Of a stretch of DNA of 64,000 nt, positions 34,668 through 42,970 are shown one piece after another (within the stretch, counting starts at the first letter, position 1; every line of letters starts with the position of its first letter). The position numbers and the translations under genes are program-made. The stretch is from assembly GCA_934661195.1 (NCBI GenBank), contig CAKUJD010000006.1, forward strand, positions 1-64,000. The letters run 5' to 3'. Source of the DNA: an uncultured Muribaculaceae bacterium (lineage in GTDB: Bacteria; Bacteroidota; Bacteroidia; Bacteroidales; Muribaculaceae). The notes beneath the pieces are model-generated. The model did no database searches. It saw only the letters and a program-made list of their open reading frames with translations, and was not told the origin of the DNA.

Positions 34668-35409
34668 TGATTTGTGCGTTTATCTGTTTGTATTCTTTTG
34701 CTTGCGCATTGAGTTCGGTCAGTGCCCGCCATGTGTCGAGCGAGAGAATTTCACGCTCCTTGGTGATGTCCCCTTTGGTGAGCGCACGGATTTGTGCGTT
34801 CATTGACTCTTGTAAACGTTCACCGATGTCCGGTGATGTGCCAAGCATATTCTCTGATGCCGCATTTACCGGCTGGAAGAAATCTGAAAAGCGTTTTGCA
34901 AACATATTTTTCAGCGCAGCAATCCAATAGAAAATAGAGATGCGCTCCTCTGAAGAAAGTTGCGCTTTTAAGCCTGGATAAAGAACGTGTGCGATTTCGT
35001 CAAGCATAGTGTCCTGTTTTGTGGTGAGAAAACCTTGATAAAGATTCTCCACAATAAGGAACGTTTCAAACGGAACGCCCTGAAAATCCGATGCCACAGA
35101 GTTGCGGTTGCGGATTCGTCCAAGACAAACAGGCGACTGCGGAAGATTGTCAAGCCAGTAGAGAAAAGGCAACAGCTCGGCAATCTGATTGGTGATGATT
35201 TGGAAAATATCCTTGCCGTTTTTGATGATAAAGCCACCATCTTTGCTTTGGACAACAACTTTGCAGCCGCTCCATTTGAGCAGTGCGAGTGTCTTGATCT
35301 CATCAAGCGAAAAGTCGTTTGCGATAAGCGAATAGGAGTATCGCAGTTGTTTGTCGTCAAGTTCGTTCCACGATTTGGGTATAGTGAGATTTATTGAGAG
35401 CGTTTCCAT
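34654..35409 (-). CDS. Phage structural-cluster protein of unknown role
   Basis: I start it at ATG 35409 (METLSINLTIPKSWNEL), two bases before which the preceding gene ends with TGA. The longer upstream frame has no coding quality. The 251-aa product is helical, with a cysteine-poor central domain (IVENLYQGFLTTKQDTMLDEIAHVLY near 120-145) and an IFYWIAALKNMFAKRF stretch near 165. It has no signal or membrane part. Proteins of this type lie between portal and tail genes in Bacteroidales prophages, and the exact function is unknown. Confidence 0.6.
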   Translation of the reverse strand: METLSINLTIPKSWNELDDKQLRYSYSLIANDFSLDEIKTLALLKWSGCKVVVQSKDGGFIIKNGKDIFQIITNQIAELLPFLYWLDNLPQSPVCLGRIRNRNSVASDFQGVPFETFLIVENLYQGFLTTKQDTMLDEIAHVLYPGLKAQLSSEERISIFYWIAALKNMFAKRFSDFFQPVNAASENMLGTSPDIGERLQESMNAQIRALTKGDITKEREILSLDTWRALTELNAQAKEYKQINAQINAKK

Positions 35410-35410
35410 G

Positions 35411-36241
35411 TCAGAACCAGTAGCCTTTGTTTTCTTTCTTGTTGGTGAATTTCGGTGGCGAGAATAGTTTGGCGGTAGCGGAGTTATGCCATTGAGGAAA
35501 ATCATTTGGGTTGTTGCGAATGATGTTTACGATGTCCATCATACGGCGTGTGCTGATTATACCGTCTTTCAGCACATCAACCACCTGCGATTTGATACCA
35601 CGAATCACAGCGGCAATATCCTCATTTGAATTGCCATCGATGACGGATTTACGGAGTTCGTTCATCAGTTCGGGTGAGACAAATTCCTCGGCAAGCGAAG
35701 CCTCTATGCCGATAACTTGTTCCCGCAGTTCAAGGTATTTCTCCAAACGGTTAGAATTGAAGCCGCAAAGCGTGGCGAGATTGATGTTCGGGAACAATGT
35801 TGCCGAGAAGAAGCGGTATTGCTTCGACTCTTTCCATTTCGATGCCCCAACGAGCATCGGTATGAACACTTCAAGCAGGTCGTCACGCTGTGCAGTAAAC
35901 GAATTGATGAGCCTTGCCACACGCTCCTTGCTTGCAGGAGCAATGTTCTGGTTGCTGACTACACCGAAGCCGTTAGGCGTAAGCACGAGGTCGAGCGACG
36001 GCACGGCATTGCGCAGAGCCTCGCAGACGATGATGCGCTCCGCAGTTGACTTGGTCGGGTTGTCTTCTGTATATCCGCAGATGGTGTTGAATGTTTTCTG
36101 TGAAGCGAAGTTTCTGATGAGCCACTGCTCGGCAGAGGAGAGGAACGGAGCGAGTTTGTCAAAGAGCGGAGCCTCGCCCTTGACGTTGGAGAATACATTC
36201 GGAATGAGTTCTCGCAGTTGTTGGTCGTTATTGATTAGCAT
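35411..36241 (-). CDS. Head-tail connector-like protein (DUF6712-type)
   Basis: The 276-aa product begins inside the last codons of the portal gene (14-base overlap). It is largely helical with a conserved core VVCEALRNAVPSLDLVLTPNGFGVVSNQNIAPASKERV near residues 70-105 (key parts: the LTPNGFGVV turn and NIAPAS). That pattern belongs to a family found directly after portal genes in Bacteroidota phages. The probable role is head completion or adaptor between portal and tail. It ends with TGA, which shows that TGA is a normal stop in this phage. Confidence 0.65.
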   Translation of the reverse strand: MLINNDQQLRELIPNVFSNVKGEAPLFDKLAPFLSSAEQWLIRNFASQKTFNTICGYTEDNPTKSTAERIIVCEALRNAVPSLDLVLTPNGFGVVSNQNIAPASKERVARLINSFTAQRDDLLEVFIPMLVGASKWKESKQYRFFSATLFPNINLATLCGFNSNRLEKYLELREQVIGIEASLAEEFVSPELMNELRKSVIDGNSNEDIAAVIRGIKSQVVDVLKDGIISTRRMMDIVNIIRNNPNDFPQWHNSATAKLFSPPKFTNKKENKGYWF

Positions 36242-37535
36242 TGTTGTTTACTTGTTTTGCGTCTTGATGTTCGTCGAGCGTGGTGAGTTGAATGAACGGA
36301 CATTCAGGCACTACACCATTCCAAACATTGAATCGGATAATGATGCGATGCACGGTGAAAAGCAGGTCGTGGTAAGGCTTTTGCAGGGCTTGTGCAATGG
36401 TGTAGAGTTCCCGCTTGTCCGAGCCGGAGTTGTTGGTCTGCGCTTTTCCCGGCACAGAGCCTACGAGATTTGAGTGGACACGGAGTGTAAAGCACATCAT
36501 ATTGACCGCCTCCTGAATGTCGGTACTCCAGTCACCACCCTCCTTAGCATCGTCAATCTTGTTAATGACCACATCGTGCTGTTCCTTGCCATCGGGTGTG
36601 ATGTAGAACGTGGAGAACCACGCCTTGCCGCTGTTCTCCGCCCCTGTGAGGAAGTCGAGAATACTCTGCTTCTCCTGCACGATGCGCTCCTGCTGCTTTC
36701 GTCGGTCGGTGATGCCCTCTGAGCGGAAGATACTCTCCCAATACTTCTGCGAAATCTCGATTTGGTATTTGATTGGAGCGGAGTTTTTCAACTTCGACTC
36801 CTTGGCGATTCCGATAAGTTGCTTGATGTTGTACCATTTTCCCTTGAACAGCGAGGCATAGTAGGGAATGGGATAGTAAGTGCTGTCAGGTGTAGGTACA
36901 CGGCTGACGATGGCGAATTTTCGGCAAGCGGTGCCGGTCGCAAGTCTACATTGAATGTCCTGCCACGGAGAGGCTGTGTCGAGTAGTTCAATTACCTCAA
37001 TGTCCTTGGCATCGGAGATGCATTTGCGCCAGTTGGCATAGAGGATTTTGAGTATTCTGCCAGATTTGTCGGCAGGGACGAAACGACAGTAGCAAGCCTC
37101 CTTACGCATCAGCCTCACGATTTTCTTGCCGTCACGGGATAGAATAATGACGCTGACAGCGAAACCGAAGTGTTTGAAGTCTTGGCACACGCCAAGAAAA
37201 TAAGATGAAAGGTCGTTGTCGAGGAGAAATTCATCAACTGCGGCTTTCGTTTGGGCGGTGGCAGCATCGCAGTTATACTGCAAGCCGCTGCCGTAGCACA
37301 CCTCGGCATTGAACATTTGGCAAGTGGACAGCGTTTCATCGTCCTCGATGAGCCGCAGAATGTTAAAGGGCATGTTGTTGTCACCACCCCACGGCATATA
37401 TGATAGTTTGTCGTCAATGGCGATTGGAAGAATGTCAACATCTTCCTTGAACACTGAAGCCGAATTGACTTGAAATGCTGCTCGTGCATTGCTGCTGGGC
37501 AGGTTTTCGACAGAAGAAAAATTAAGCGAGTCCAT
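36228..37535 (-). CDS. Phage portal protein
   Basis: The 435-aa product is the likely portal, the dodecameric ring through which DNA enters the head. Supporting features are the length, the position at the head of the connector genes, an N-terminal clip region with YMPWGGDNNMPFNILRLI near 46-63, CYGSGLQYN near 81-89, and C-terminal crown helices. A SILDFLTGAENSGKAWFSTFYITPDGKEQH stretch near 290-320 (key part TPDG) and a GxVPGKAQTNNSGSDKREL motif near 365-383 are typical of portal proteins of Bacteroidales phages. It is separated from the terminase by the cargo region rather than following it directly. Confidence 0.75.
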   Translation of the reverse strand: MDSLNFSSVENLPSSNARAAFQVNSASVFKEDVDILPIAIDDKLSYMPWGGDNNMPFNILRLIEDDETLSTCQMFNAEVCYGSGLQYNCDAATAQTKAAVDEFLLDNDLSSYFLGVCQDFKHFGFAVSVIILSRDGKKIVRLMRKEACYCRFVPADKSGRILKILYANWRKCISDAKDIEVIELLDTASPWQDIQCRLATGTACRKFAIVSRVPTPDSTYYPIPYYASLFKGKWYNIKQLIGIAKESKLKNSAPIKYQIEISQKYWESIFRSEGITDRRKQQERIVQEKQSILDFLTGAENSGKAWFSTFYITPDGKEQHDVVINKIDDAKEGGDWSTDIQEAVNMMCFTLRVHSNLVGSVPGKAQTNNSGSDKRELYTIAQALQKPYHDLLFTVHRIIIRFNVWNGVVPECPFIQLTTLDEHQDAKQVNNNANQ

Positions 37536-37600
37536 AACTTGTTGTGATTTGCAACAAAGTTATGAACCCGCAATGCGTTTTGAAAAGACATCAATGTTTA

Positions 37601-38182
37601 TCAGAAGTCATCGTATATCTGTTTGACAGATGTTGTAGAGAAACGTTCAACCATCAATTTCCTACATTTTGAAATAAATTTCCCTAATTTGTCTTTTCCC
37701 CAAGATTTTTCGTTATATGAGCTTCGAGATGAAATCCTAATTTTTATGATTCCCAACTCTTCAATTTTACAGAATTGCTCTTCTGATAGTGCAAATATAG
37801 CACTGTAATAGTCTGCTGTCCGAGAAGGCGTAAAATACGAAATGTTGCCTATACTATAAGAATAGGATGGTTGATTGATTTGACCTATATGGAGATTGTT
37901 TATTGGTAAAGACATAACCTCGCTATTGCTTAGCTTTATTAGTAGCATCGCATTATTGGGTATATAATTAAAAGAAGAAACTAATAAACACCAGTCTATA
38001 GATCCATATTGTTCATAGGCTTTCACTGTAAATTGGTATTCTACGCCATCAAGTTTTTCCTTTTTCCCTGAACTCATAAGTTGTCGTCTTCCATCATCTT
38101 CTATTCTATCAACTGTTATATCCTGAGCAAATAAATCAAAGGAAAGAATAGTAAGGAAAATGATTAAAATGTACCGTGTCAT
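37601..38182 (-). CDS. Secreted moron protein of unknown function
   Basis: The 193-aa product has a clear signal peptide (residues 1-19, cut after LFAQ) and should be exported from the lysogen. The mature part is beta-rich with no family I know. It contains a GVEYQFTVKAYEQYG strand pair, a PSYSYSIGNISYFTP stretch and a basic C-terminus (KFISKCRKLMVERF). The gene is much more AT-rich than the flanking phage genes and has its own perfect promoter (38202-38232). It interrupts the structural operon just upstream of the portal. These are the marks of a lysogenic-conversion gene acquired recently. It may alter the host envelope or exclude other phages, which is a guess. Confidence 0.7.
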   Translation of the reverse strand: MTRYILIIFLTILSFDLFAQDITVDRIEDDGRRQLMSSGKKEKLDGVEYQFTVKAYEQYGSIDWCLLVSSFNYIPNNAMLLIKLSNSEVMSLPINNLHIGQINQPSYSYSIGNISYFTPSRTADYYSAIFALSEEQFCKIEELGIIKIRISSRSSYNEKSWGKDKLGKFISKCRKLMVERFSTTSVKQIYDDF

Positions 38183-38201
38183 AAGAATTGTGTTTAATAG
38201 A

Positions 38202-38232
38202 CAAAAGTAATTAAAATATAGGATTTTACAAA
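38202..38232 (-). promoter_or_regulatory. Promoter of the secreted moron gene
   Basis: On the reverse strand TTTG (38229-38232) and TACTTTTG (38202-38209) are separated by 19 bases, an exact match to the Bacteroidota promoter. The gene starts 20 bases after the -7 box, so it can be expressed in the prophage state independently of late transcription. Confidence 0.85.
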
Positions 38233-38259
38233 AAGACTAAATCTGTTATAAAACATATT

Positions 38260-38493
38260 TTAGAGGAAAACTTCGCAATCGTTGATTGAAAATATGCAGC
38301 AGTCACGGATTTTGCGGATTTGCCCGCTGTTGAGAATTTTGATGTTGCGAGTGCCGGCATAGAAATCGTAACGGAGCGAGATGCAGTTGCGCAGGTGGAT
38401 GATCTCTCCATTTGCTTTCCATACGGATATATCCACAGGGCCCCCGCTGTTGAGCATCGTGCGCGCGGTGGTGATGTGTACAGACTTAGCCAT
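38260..38493 (-). CDS. Small phage protein, 77 aa
   Basis: The ORF begins with ATG 38493, overlapping the TAA of the preceding gene (TAATG), so it is translationally coupled to it. The product is beta-rich and basic, with two Cys near the C-terminus (RDCCIFSINDCEVF). It has no membrane segment. It is probably a structural accessory protein; function unknown. Confidence 0.6.
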   Translation of the reverse strand: MAKSVHITTARTMLNSGGPVDISVWKANGEIIHLRNCISLRYDFYAGTRNIKILNSGQIRKIRDCCIFSINDCEVFL

Positions 38494-39677
38494 TACTTGA
38501 AGATGAAGTTATAGGGTTCGGTGAATATGCCGTCGCCGATTGGATTCTGCATAGCGATGTGATTTCTGTTGTGTTGCCAAGTGAGCTTTACGGAGTTTGG
38601 TTTCTCTGGCAAGTCGGCTATTTCGCAAGTGGATTCTGTGATGAGTATCGGTTGCAGTGCGTCAAAGTCGGCATCGTATGGTTGGCTCTCGTATGGTATG
38701 CGGACATCTTCAGATGTGAATAGTTGCTCGGAGAGGAGGCACTCATCAGAGGTCAGGGCGGCAGACTGCAATTCAAACTCTTGCTTTGGTGTGCTGTCGT
38801 AGAATTGCGAAGTGTCGAGAAGAACAGCAATAGAGCGGTCTGTGGTTGTCTTTGCCGTAGCAATCGCAGGAATGAATATCTGGTCAGGCGCGTTGAAAGC
38901 ATTACGGAAATAGAAGCAATGTCCATCGGCAAGCGACCGGTCGATGAAGAACGTTGTCGCCCTGTCACCGCATCGGACGGTGAACGCAACAAGTTCCACT
39001 TCCTGTTTGGCGAGTTCAGAAACTCGTTTCTGCACATTATCGCAGAGAATGGCAATGGTCATCACATTGTCCTCCACCGCGTTTACGTTGGCATAGCCAC
39101 CGATGAAAGATGTATGCCACGGTGTGCCGTCTGCCTTGTAGTCGCAATAGATGTGGTAAGCCAAACGTTCGTTTTTTCGAGCGAACCACGATACGAAAAC
39201 AAACGAGTTAGGTGCGATGCGCCGTGAACTTGCTGGAGTGAGGAAATGGTTGAGAAACAACGGATCAATGTCGTAAAGGTCAATGTCTCGGTCGCAGTGT
39301 ACTGCGATGAATGTCGTTTCGGCTTCTTCATCATCATAAGCGGCACACAAGTTGAATTGCTCCACGGAGAAGCCTGTCGCTTTGATGGCTTGCTCGATGA
39401 GTGAGCGTAGGTCATAGAGATACACCTTGCCTTTGTAGGCATAGAACTTTCCAGAAAGAAGGGTTTCAGTTGGTGTGCCGAACTCCACTTCCACGGAACC
39501 GTGGTCGGTCAAAATTGTCACTTCTCCAATTTGGCAGGAGAGCAGCGTGCTGGGTATGGCGGAAATTTGGATCATAAAGCTAAGGTATTGCAAAAGATGC
39601 CACGAGGAAAAGACATCTTTCGGTTTGGGTAGCGTTGCAAGTTGCGGAGCGACCGCAACCTGCAACCAACTATCCAT
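38493..39677 (-). CDS. Large phage protein, beta-rich, possibly virion-associated
   Basis: The 394-aa product starts at ATG 39677, sharing one base with the TGA of the upstream small gene (TGATG coupling). The longer open frame to 40202 overlaps a non-coding region and is not used. The protein is almost entirely beta-strand (for example TEFGTPTETLLSGKFYAYKGKVYLYDLR near 55-80, cut to its GKFYAYKGKVYLYDL core). It has repeated domain-like blocks and a C-terminal VKLTWQHNRNHIAMQNPIGDG strand set. This suggests a decoration or fibre-type virion protein. No known domain is recognised. It lies between the cargo region and the moron/portal genes. Confidence 0.65.
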   Translation of the reverse strand: MDSWLQVAVAPQLATLPKPKDVFSSWHLLQYLSFMIQISAIPSTLLSCQIGEVTILTDHGSVEVEFGTPTETLLSGKFYAYKGKVYLYDLRSLIEQAIKATGFSVEQFNLCAAYDDEEAETTFIAVHCDRDIDLYDIDPLFLNHFLTPASSRRIAPNSFVFVSWFARKNERLAYHIYCDYKADGTPWHTSFIGGYANVNAVEDNVMTIAILCDNVQKRVSELAKQEVELVAFTVRCGDRATTFFIDRSLADGHCFYFRNAFNAPDQIFIPAIATAKTTTDRSIAVLLDTSQFYDSTPKQEFELQSAALTSDECLLSEQLFTSEDVRIPYESQPYDADFDALQPILITESTCEIADLPEKPNSVKLTWQHNRNHIAMQNPIGDGIFTEPYNFIFK

Positions 39678-39958
39678 CAATCGTGAATCTCGGCTTTGAT
39701 TCTGTCGTAGATGTTCTGGCTGATGACCGCTCCATAGCGATGTTTGAGCAAGTGCATATAGCGTATTGCGCTTTGGGCAGTCTTGCAGCCACAACCCACA
39801 TTGTCCTTGGGGCGCACGCCTTGGAAATAAACATACCATCTGTCGTACTTGCGTTGAGCCACGATGAGCAGCGGAGTAACTGTAGCTTTCGGAATTACGA
39901 TTTCCTGAACGTTTTGCTTTGCGACCTTTGCGGCTTTCTTTGAAACTTTCTTTACCAT
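39677..39958 (-). CDS. Small basic phage protein, 93 aa
   Basis: The product has a Lys/Val-rich N-terminus (MVKKVSKKAAKVAKQN) and a compact domain with RKYDRWYVYFQGVRP and a CGCKTAQSAIRYMHLLKHR motif (residues 55-73). The Cys pair and basic helix suggest nucleic-acid or metal binding. Small genes of this type occur in Bacteroidales prophages upstream of structural genes. Its stop overlaps the start of the next gene. Function unknown. Confidence 0.65.
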   Translation of the reverse strand: MVKKVSKKAAKVAKQNVQEIVIPKATVTPLLIVAQRKYDRWYVYFQGVRPKDNVGCGCKTAQSAIRYMHLLKHRYGAVISQNIYDRIKAEIHD

Positions 39959-40091
39959 GATTCAATGAGTTTTGATGATTCAACATTGACGCTGATGCGC
40001 CGTTTATTTTACGTGCAATCAAGTGGACGAGAAAGCGGAGATAATGCAAGGATGACTGACGCATTTTTCGCCAAGCATTAGCATAAAAATT

Positions 40092-40146
40092 GGAGGAACA
40101 CAGCGTGCAAACTTGTCCTTGCAGCCGAAGCGTCGTCCTAACTTTG
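40092..40146 (+). promoter_or_regulatory. Repeated forward promoter-like segment, copy 1
   Basis: The block GGAGGAACAC, GTGCAAAC, TGTCCTTG, then TAACTTTG (40139-40146) and GTAAAA is shared with 57221-57285. TAACTTTG is a consensus -7 box on the forward strand. The nearest TTG (40119-40121) is 17 bases upstream, slightly short for a -33 box. It faces two tiny forward ORFs and opposes the reverse-strand phage operon. Confidence 0.5.
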
Positions 40147-40156
40147 CAAAGTAAAA

Positions 40157-40246
40157 ATGAATGGTGCGGAAAGGCGAAAAACAATGTTGCAGTCAAAACC
40201 ATCGTGGCAAATAGAAAGGCAGCCTAAAAAGGCAGTAAAACGTTAA
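40157..40246 (+). CDS. Tiny basic ORF, 29 aa
   Basis: ATG 40157 lies 10 bases after the -7 box and the frame ends with TAA at 40246. The product is short, Lys/Arg/Gln-rich and has no domain. It is listed because it is the first frame behind the repeated promoter-like segment and is followed directly by another small ORF; it could also be a leader peptide or chance. Confidence 0.3.
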   Translation: MNGAERRKTMLQSKPSWQIERQPKKAVKR

Positions 40247-40248
40247 TA

Positions 40249-40389
40249 ATGACATCACAGAAAGCGTTGGTTTGCTGCTGTGGCGCGAAAGTACGGCTTT
40301 ATGGTATGTGCGATGTGTGCGCCAGTCAAAGTGGGTTTAGCCAAGAGTGTGTAAGGTGGTGGCACTTGCTATCGATTGGGCGGTCGTAA
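40249..40389 (+). CDS. Tiny Cys-rich ORF, 46 aa, possible zinc knuckle
   Basis: The frame begins with ATG 40249, two bases after the preceding tiny ORF stops. The product starts with a CCCGAKVRLYGMCDVC pattern (two Cys pairs about 12 residues apart), as in a small zinc ribbon, followed by a Trp-rich tail. The arrangement is encouraging, but the size makes chance possible. I see nothing more in 40390-40538. Confidence 0.35.
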   Translation: MTSQKALVCCCGAKVRLYGMCDVCASQSGFSQECVRWWHLLSIGRS

Positions 40390-40538
40390 GCTAAGAGAAC
40401 ATCTCATCAAAGCCGAGCCTCGATTGTGGGTGATGCAGGTGCTGTTGTTTCGCAGTTTGTTAGGTGTTCCGCATCAATAGGTTTGTGAACAAAAAATAGT
40501 CACCCGTTTGGCTGACCATCTTTCGGAATGGGATTGGC

Positions 40539-40736
40539 TTAGTAAATGATTGTGTAGTCCGCATTGCCGACCATTTCGGCTGCCTTTTCCGAGGCTTCTC
40601 TTTCGTTGTGGGCTTCAACAGTCACGATTTCGCTGTCGCCGTCGAAAGTCACGACTTCCACTTGATATTCATTCATTTCATTGCTGTTTGAGTAAGCGTA
40701 AGAGTTCATTGTGGCGAATAAAGAGATATGTGTCAT
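40539..40736 (-). CDS. Small acidic phage protein, 45-65 aa
   Basis: The C-terminal 45 residues (from Met at 40676: NEYQVEVVTFDGDSEIV, VEAHNEREASEKAAEMV) have strong coding character and resemble small single-domain proteins common in Bacteroidales mobile elements. ATG 40736 and ATG 40697 are earlier in-frame starts that add a serine/asparagine-rich lead, and I give the longest. The role is unknown. Confidence 0.55.
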   Translation of the reverse strand: MTHISLFATMNSYAYSNSNEMNEYQVEVVTFDGDSEIVTVEAHNEREASEKAAEMVGNADYTIIY

Positions 40737-40940
40737 TTTTGTAAGAATTTGATTGTTAATAACTGTGCGCCGGGGCGCCTTTGATTTACATTGCAAAAAG
40801 GAGCGAATGCAATCAACGGCTCCGCCGTGACAGACAAAGACAAGGGGCAGCCCAAACCGGAAGGCTTGAATACTCGTTTTTCTGGCACAGAAAAAAGGAA
40901 GATTTTTGAGACTGACTTGCCTCGCCCTTGACAGGCTGGA

Positions 40941-40963
40941 TACATCGCTAACTTAGCGATGTA
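40941..40963. promoter_or_regulatory. Perfect 10-bp inverted repeat, operator- or hairpin-like
   Basis: TACATCGCTA and TAGCGATGTA surround a 3-base centre. There is no T-run. It lies in the 475-base gap before the cargo region (40797-41271), which otherwise holds only a doubtful small membrane ORF. A repressor-binding site is a reasonable guess. Confidence 0.4.
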
Positions 40964-41174
40964 AACTCAATGCAGCCTCGCGCCTGCACAAAGTTATCCC
41001 AATCAAACTCTTGATACACGCAAATGACACCCACACCACCTCGCCACCAATAACCGCTACTCCACCCAAACAGCACCGCCACAGAATATCAAAAAGAAGC
41101 CGCAACAAAACTGCACAGACCACAATAACGTAGATGCCCACAACAATAAGTAGCCAAACATTGCTTTTGCCCAA
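40953..41174 (-). CDS. Doubtful small membrane protein, 73 aa
   Basis: The frame encodes one or two hydrophobic helices (VWLLIVVGIYVIVVCAVLLRLLF and LGGVAVIGGEVVWVSFA, each shorter than the usual pair) and a basic end. Hydrophobic composition could be genuine, but no homologue or regulatory site supports it, and the inverted repeat at 40941-40963 overlaps its end. Confidence 0.3.
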   Translation of the reverse strand: MGKSNVWLLIVVGIYVIVVCAVLLRLLFDILWRCCLGGVAVIGGEVVWVSFACIKSLIGITLCRREAALSLHR

Positions 41175-41259
41175 TCATATATAAATTTACATCGAATCGG
41201 AGCTCAAAAAAGACTGATTGATTTTTGGAATTTAGTTATCTGAATTAATGCCTTTTTTG

Positions 41260-41267
41260 TAATTTTG
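41260..41267 (+). promoter_or_regulatory. -7 box just before the sce7726-like gene
   Basis: TAATTTTG matches TAnnTTTG and ends four bases before the GTG start, which would give a leaderless message. No good -33 TTTG is present at 19-21 bases. Confidence 0.4.
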
Positions 41268-41271
41268 CAAC

Positions 41272-41889
41272 GTGAAACTATATGACGTGACATCTGCAGA
41301 CTATATAAAGTGTAAATTCATTGATTACTTATCTGAACGACCAATTTTGTGCATAGGGAATGAGATTATGTATGGAATAAATAAAATGGTTGCGGATTTA
41401 GTGTTTTTAATGGAGGGGAAAACTTATGCAGTTGAAATAAAGGCACAAAATGACAATCTCATAAAAATTCAAGATCAGTTAAGTAACTATCGTTTAGTTT
41501 TTGATTATGTAATAGTTGTAACTACTGAAAACCATATAAAACAGCTAATGAGTATCGTTGATGACTCTATTGCTGTCTTTGTCATAAAAAAAGATAACTC
41601 TATAACTTTGATTCAAAGAGGTAGAATTCAAAAGTTAGTAGATAAACAATCAATTTTAGCCACACTAAGTGCACAGTTCATTTCTTTTAAATTCGGTTGT
41701 AAGTTGTCTGAAGTGGACAATTTTAGGTGCGTGACAATTCGAAGGAGCAAGGATTTTATAAAAAAACTTCTCTTTCAGTTTTTTGAAGGACGACTATTAA
41801 AACAATATAATGTTTTTTTGAATGAGAAAGGGGCACAGACACATATTGAAGACTTGGGGGCTCTATCTCATTACAACTATATTGAATAA
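41272..41889 (+). CDS. sce7726-family PD-(D/E)XK nuclease-like protein (Gop-like candidate)
   Basis: The 205-aa product shows the restriction-endonuclease-like core ADLVFLMEGKTYAVEIKAQNDNL at residues 41-63: an Asp, then the ExK of VEIKA, with the following helix DQLSNYRLVFDYVIVV. This is the sce7726 pattern, related to nucleases. It should be a nucleic-acid-cutting or -binding effector in the cytoplasm. It starts with GTG. The gene is AT-rich, on the opposite strand to the phage operon, and converges with the Beta-family gene with a 13-base 3' overlap. sce7726 genes are often neighbours of Beta-family genes, so a toxic-effector role controlled by Beta and/or the ImmA-type protein is inferred. 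Confidence 0.7.
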   Translation: MKLYDVTSADYIKCKFIDYLSERPILCIGNEIMYGINKMVADLVFLMEGKTYAVEIKAQNDNLIKIQDQLSNYRLVFDYVIVVTTENHIKQLMSIVDDSIAVFVIKKDNSITLIQRGRIQKLVDKQSILATLSAQFISFKFGCKLSEVDNFRCVTIRRSKDFIKKLLFQFFEGRLLKQYNVFLNEKGAQTHIEDLGALSHYNYIE

Positions 41890-42968
41890 ATCCTTTTACA
41901 TTGTTGCTCTAAGTGAATACACATTCTTACTGATATCCAAAACGACGGTGATGAAGAAGGTGCGGCTCCTTCAGCGCAATTAATAATTTGAGTTATTCCC
42001 CAATTATCTTTTAGCTTCGGGAACTCTTTTGTTCGTATTATTTGCCTTGCGACTTCAGAATATGTTGTGGCATATTTAGAAACACCTTTTGGACGCCGTT
42101 GCCGAATATAATAGATGCGATCCTCCAAAGGTATATCTATACGAGGAATCCAACCACGAGCCATAATAATCTTGTCATTTCGAATCGGGTTTACAGATGC
42201 ATAGTCTGAATATATTACAGAATGATGTTTCTTTTTTATTTCTTCGAAAATTTTAACCTCACTAAGAAAAAATTCGTCAGAAATATCATCTCCAATATCA
42301 CTGATATTTTTAGGGAACGATGTGCCACAAACTATATAGGTTTTAATGGAATTAGAACTTAATTCATTTAGGTTGTCTATCCTTGAAGACACTTTTTTTG
42401 AAACCTCACTCCTTTGCGGCTGTATAACATAGTCGCAATCAATTAAAACTATAATCTTATTGAGATACTGATTAAGTAGTGACAAATCAGAATAACAATT
42501 TTCATCAATAATAGAACTTCGATATATAAAATTCCCAAAATTCATTATTAGCGAATCTGCTTGTTTTTTCAGATTCTCTGTGAAATTGACATCAGTTCCA
42601 TTTATAATGAGACAAGGCGTTATTTTATGGAACACGTTTTCTTCCTTTAATTGACGCAAGAAACCAATCCAATGTTCATATCCATTATTAGGATTGTATA
42701 GTTGAATTATTTGTTCATTTAATAAGGCTTCATCTGATGTTAAATCAATAGCTATGTCTTTGTCCTTAAAGATGTCCTTTATTCGAGCCAATCGTTTGTC
42801 AAAAGGATAAAGCTCTGCTTCTTTCTTTCTACTTGCTGAAACGCTTTTCCGCCCTCTTGTTATTTCTATTATTGGTTCTATATGGTTGAGAACCATATCT
42901 GAGGATTTTTCTAGAGCTCTTATCTCTGCTTCTCCAAGTTTAATAATTGGCTGATATAACTTAACCAT
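41877..42968 (-). CDS. Beta-family protein (phage P4 beta-like)
   Basis: The 363-aa product has the layout of the Beta_protein family, named after the beta protein of satellite phage P4. It has an N-terminal YQPIIKLGEAEIRAL and HIEPIIEITRGRK (residues 4-40), a TIM-barrel-like middle (IAIDLTSDEALL; VLIDCDYVIQP) and a C-terminal GWIPRIDIPLEDRIYYIRQRRPKG near 268-290. It ends in WISVRMCIHLEQQC near 344. In P4 beta takes part in the gop-beta-cII module that has been described as a killing/anti-phage unit. Here it is the last gene of an operon with the ImmA/IrrE gene two bases upstream. The molecular activity is unknown. Confidence 0.82.
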   Translation of the reverse strand: MVKLYQPIIKLGEAEIRALEKSSDMVLNHIEPIIEITRGRKSVSASRKKEAELYPFDKRLARIKDIFKDKDIAIDLTSDEALLNEQIIQLYNPNNGYEHWIGFLRQLKEENVFHKITPCLIINGTDVNFTENLKKQADSLIMNFGNFIYRSSIIDENCYSDLSLLNQYLNKIIVLIDCDYVIQPQRSEVSKKVSSRIDNLNELSSNSIKTYIVCGTSFPKNISDIGDDISDEFFLSEVKIFEEIKKKHHSVIYSDYASVNPIRNDKIIMARGWIPRIDIPLEDRIYYIRQRRPKGVSKYATTYSEVARQIIRTKEFPKLKDNWGITQIINCAEGAAPSSSPSFWISVRMCIHLEQQCKRIYSI

Positions 42969-42970
42969 TG

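Noticed and set aside
39678..40202. Extension of the 38493-39677 gene upstream to 40202
   Set aside because: The added codons overlap another gene in a different frame and the forward promoter repeat; TGATG coupling at 39677 gives a better start.
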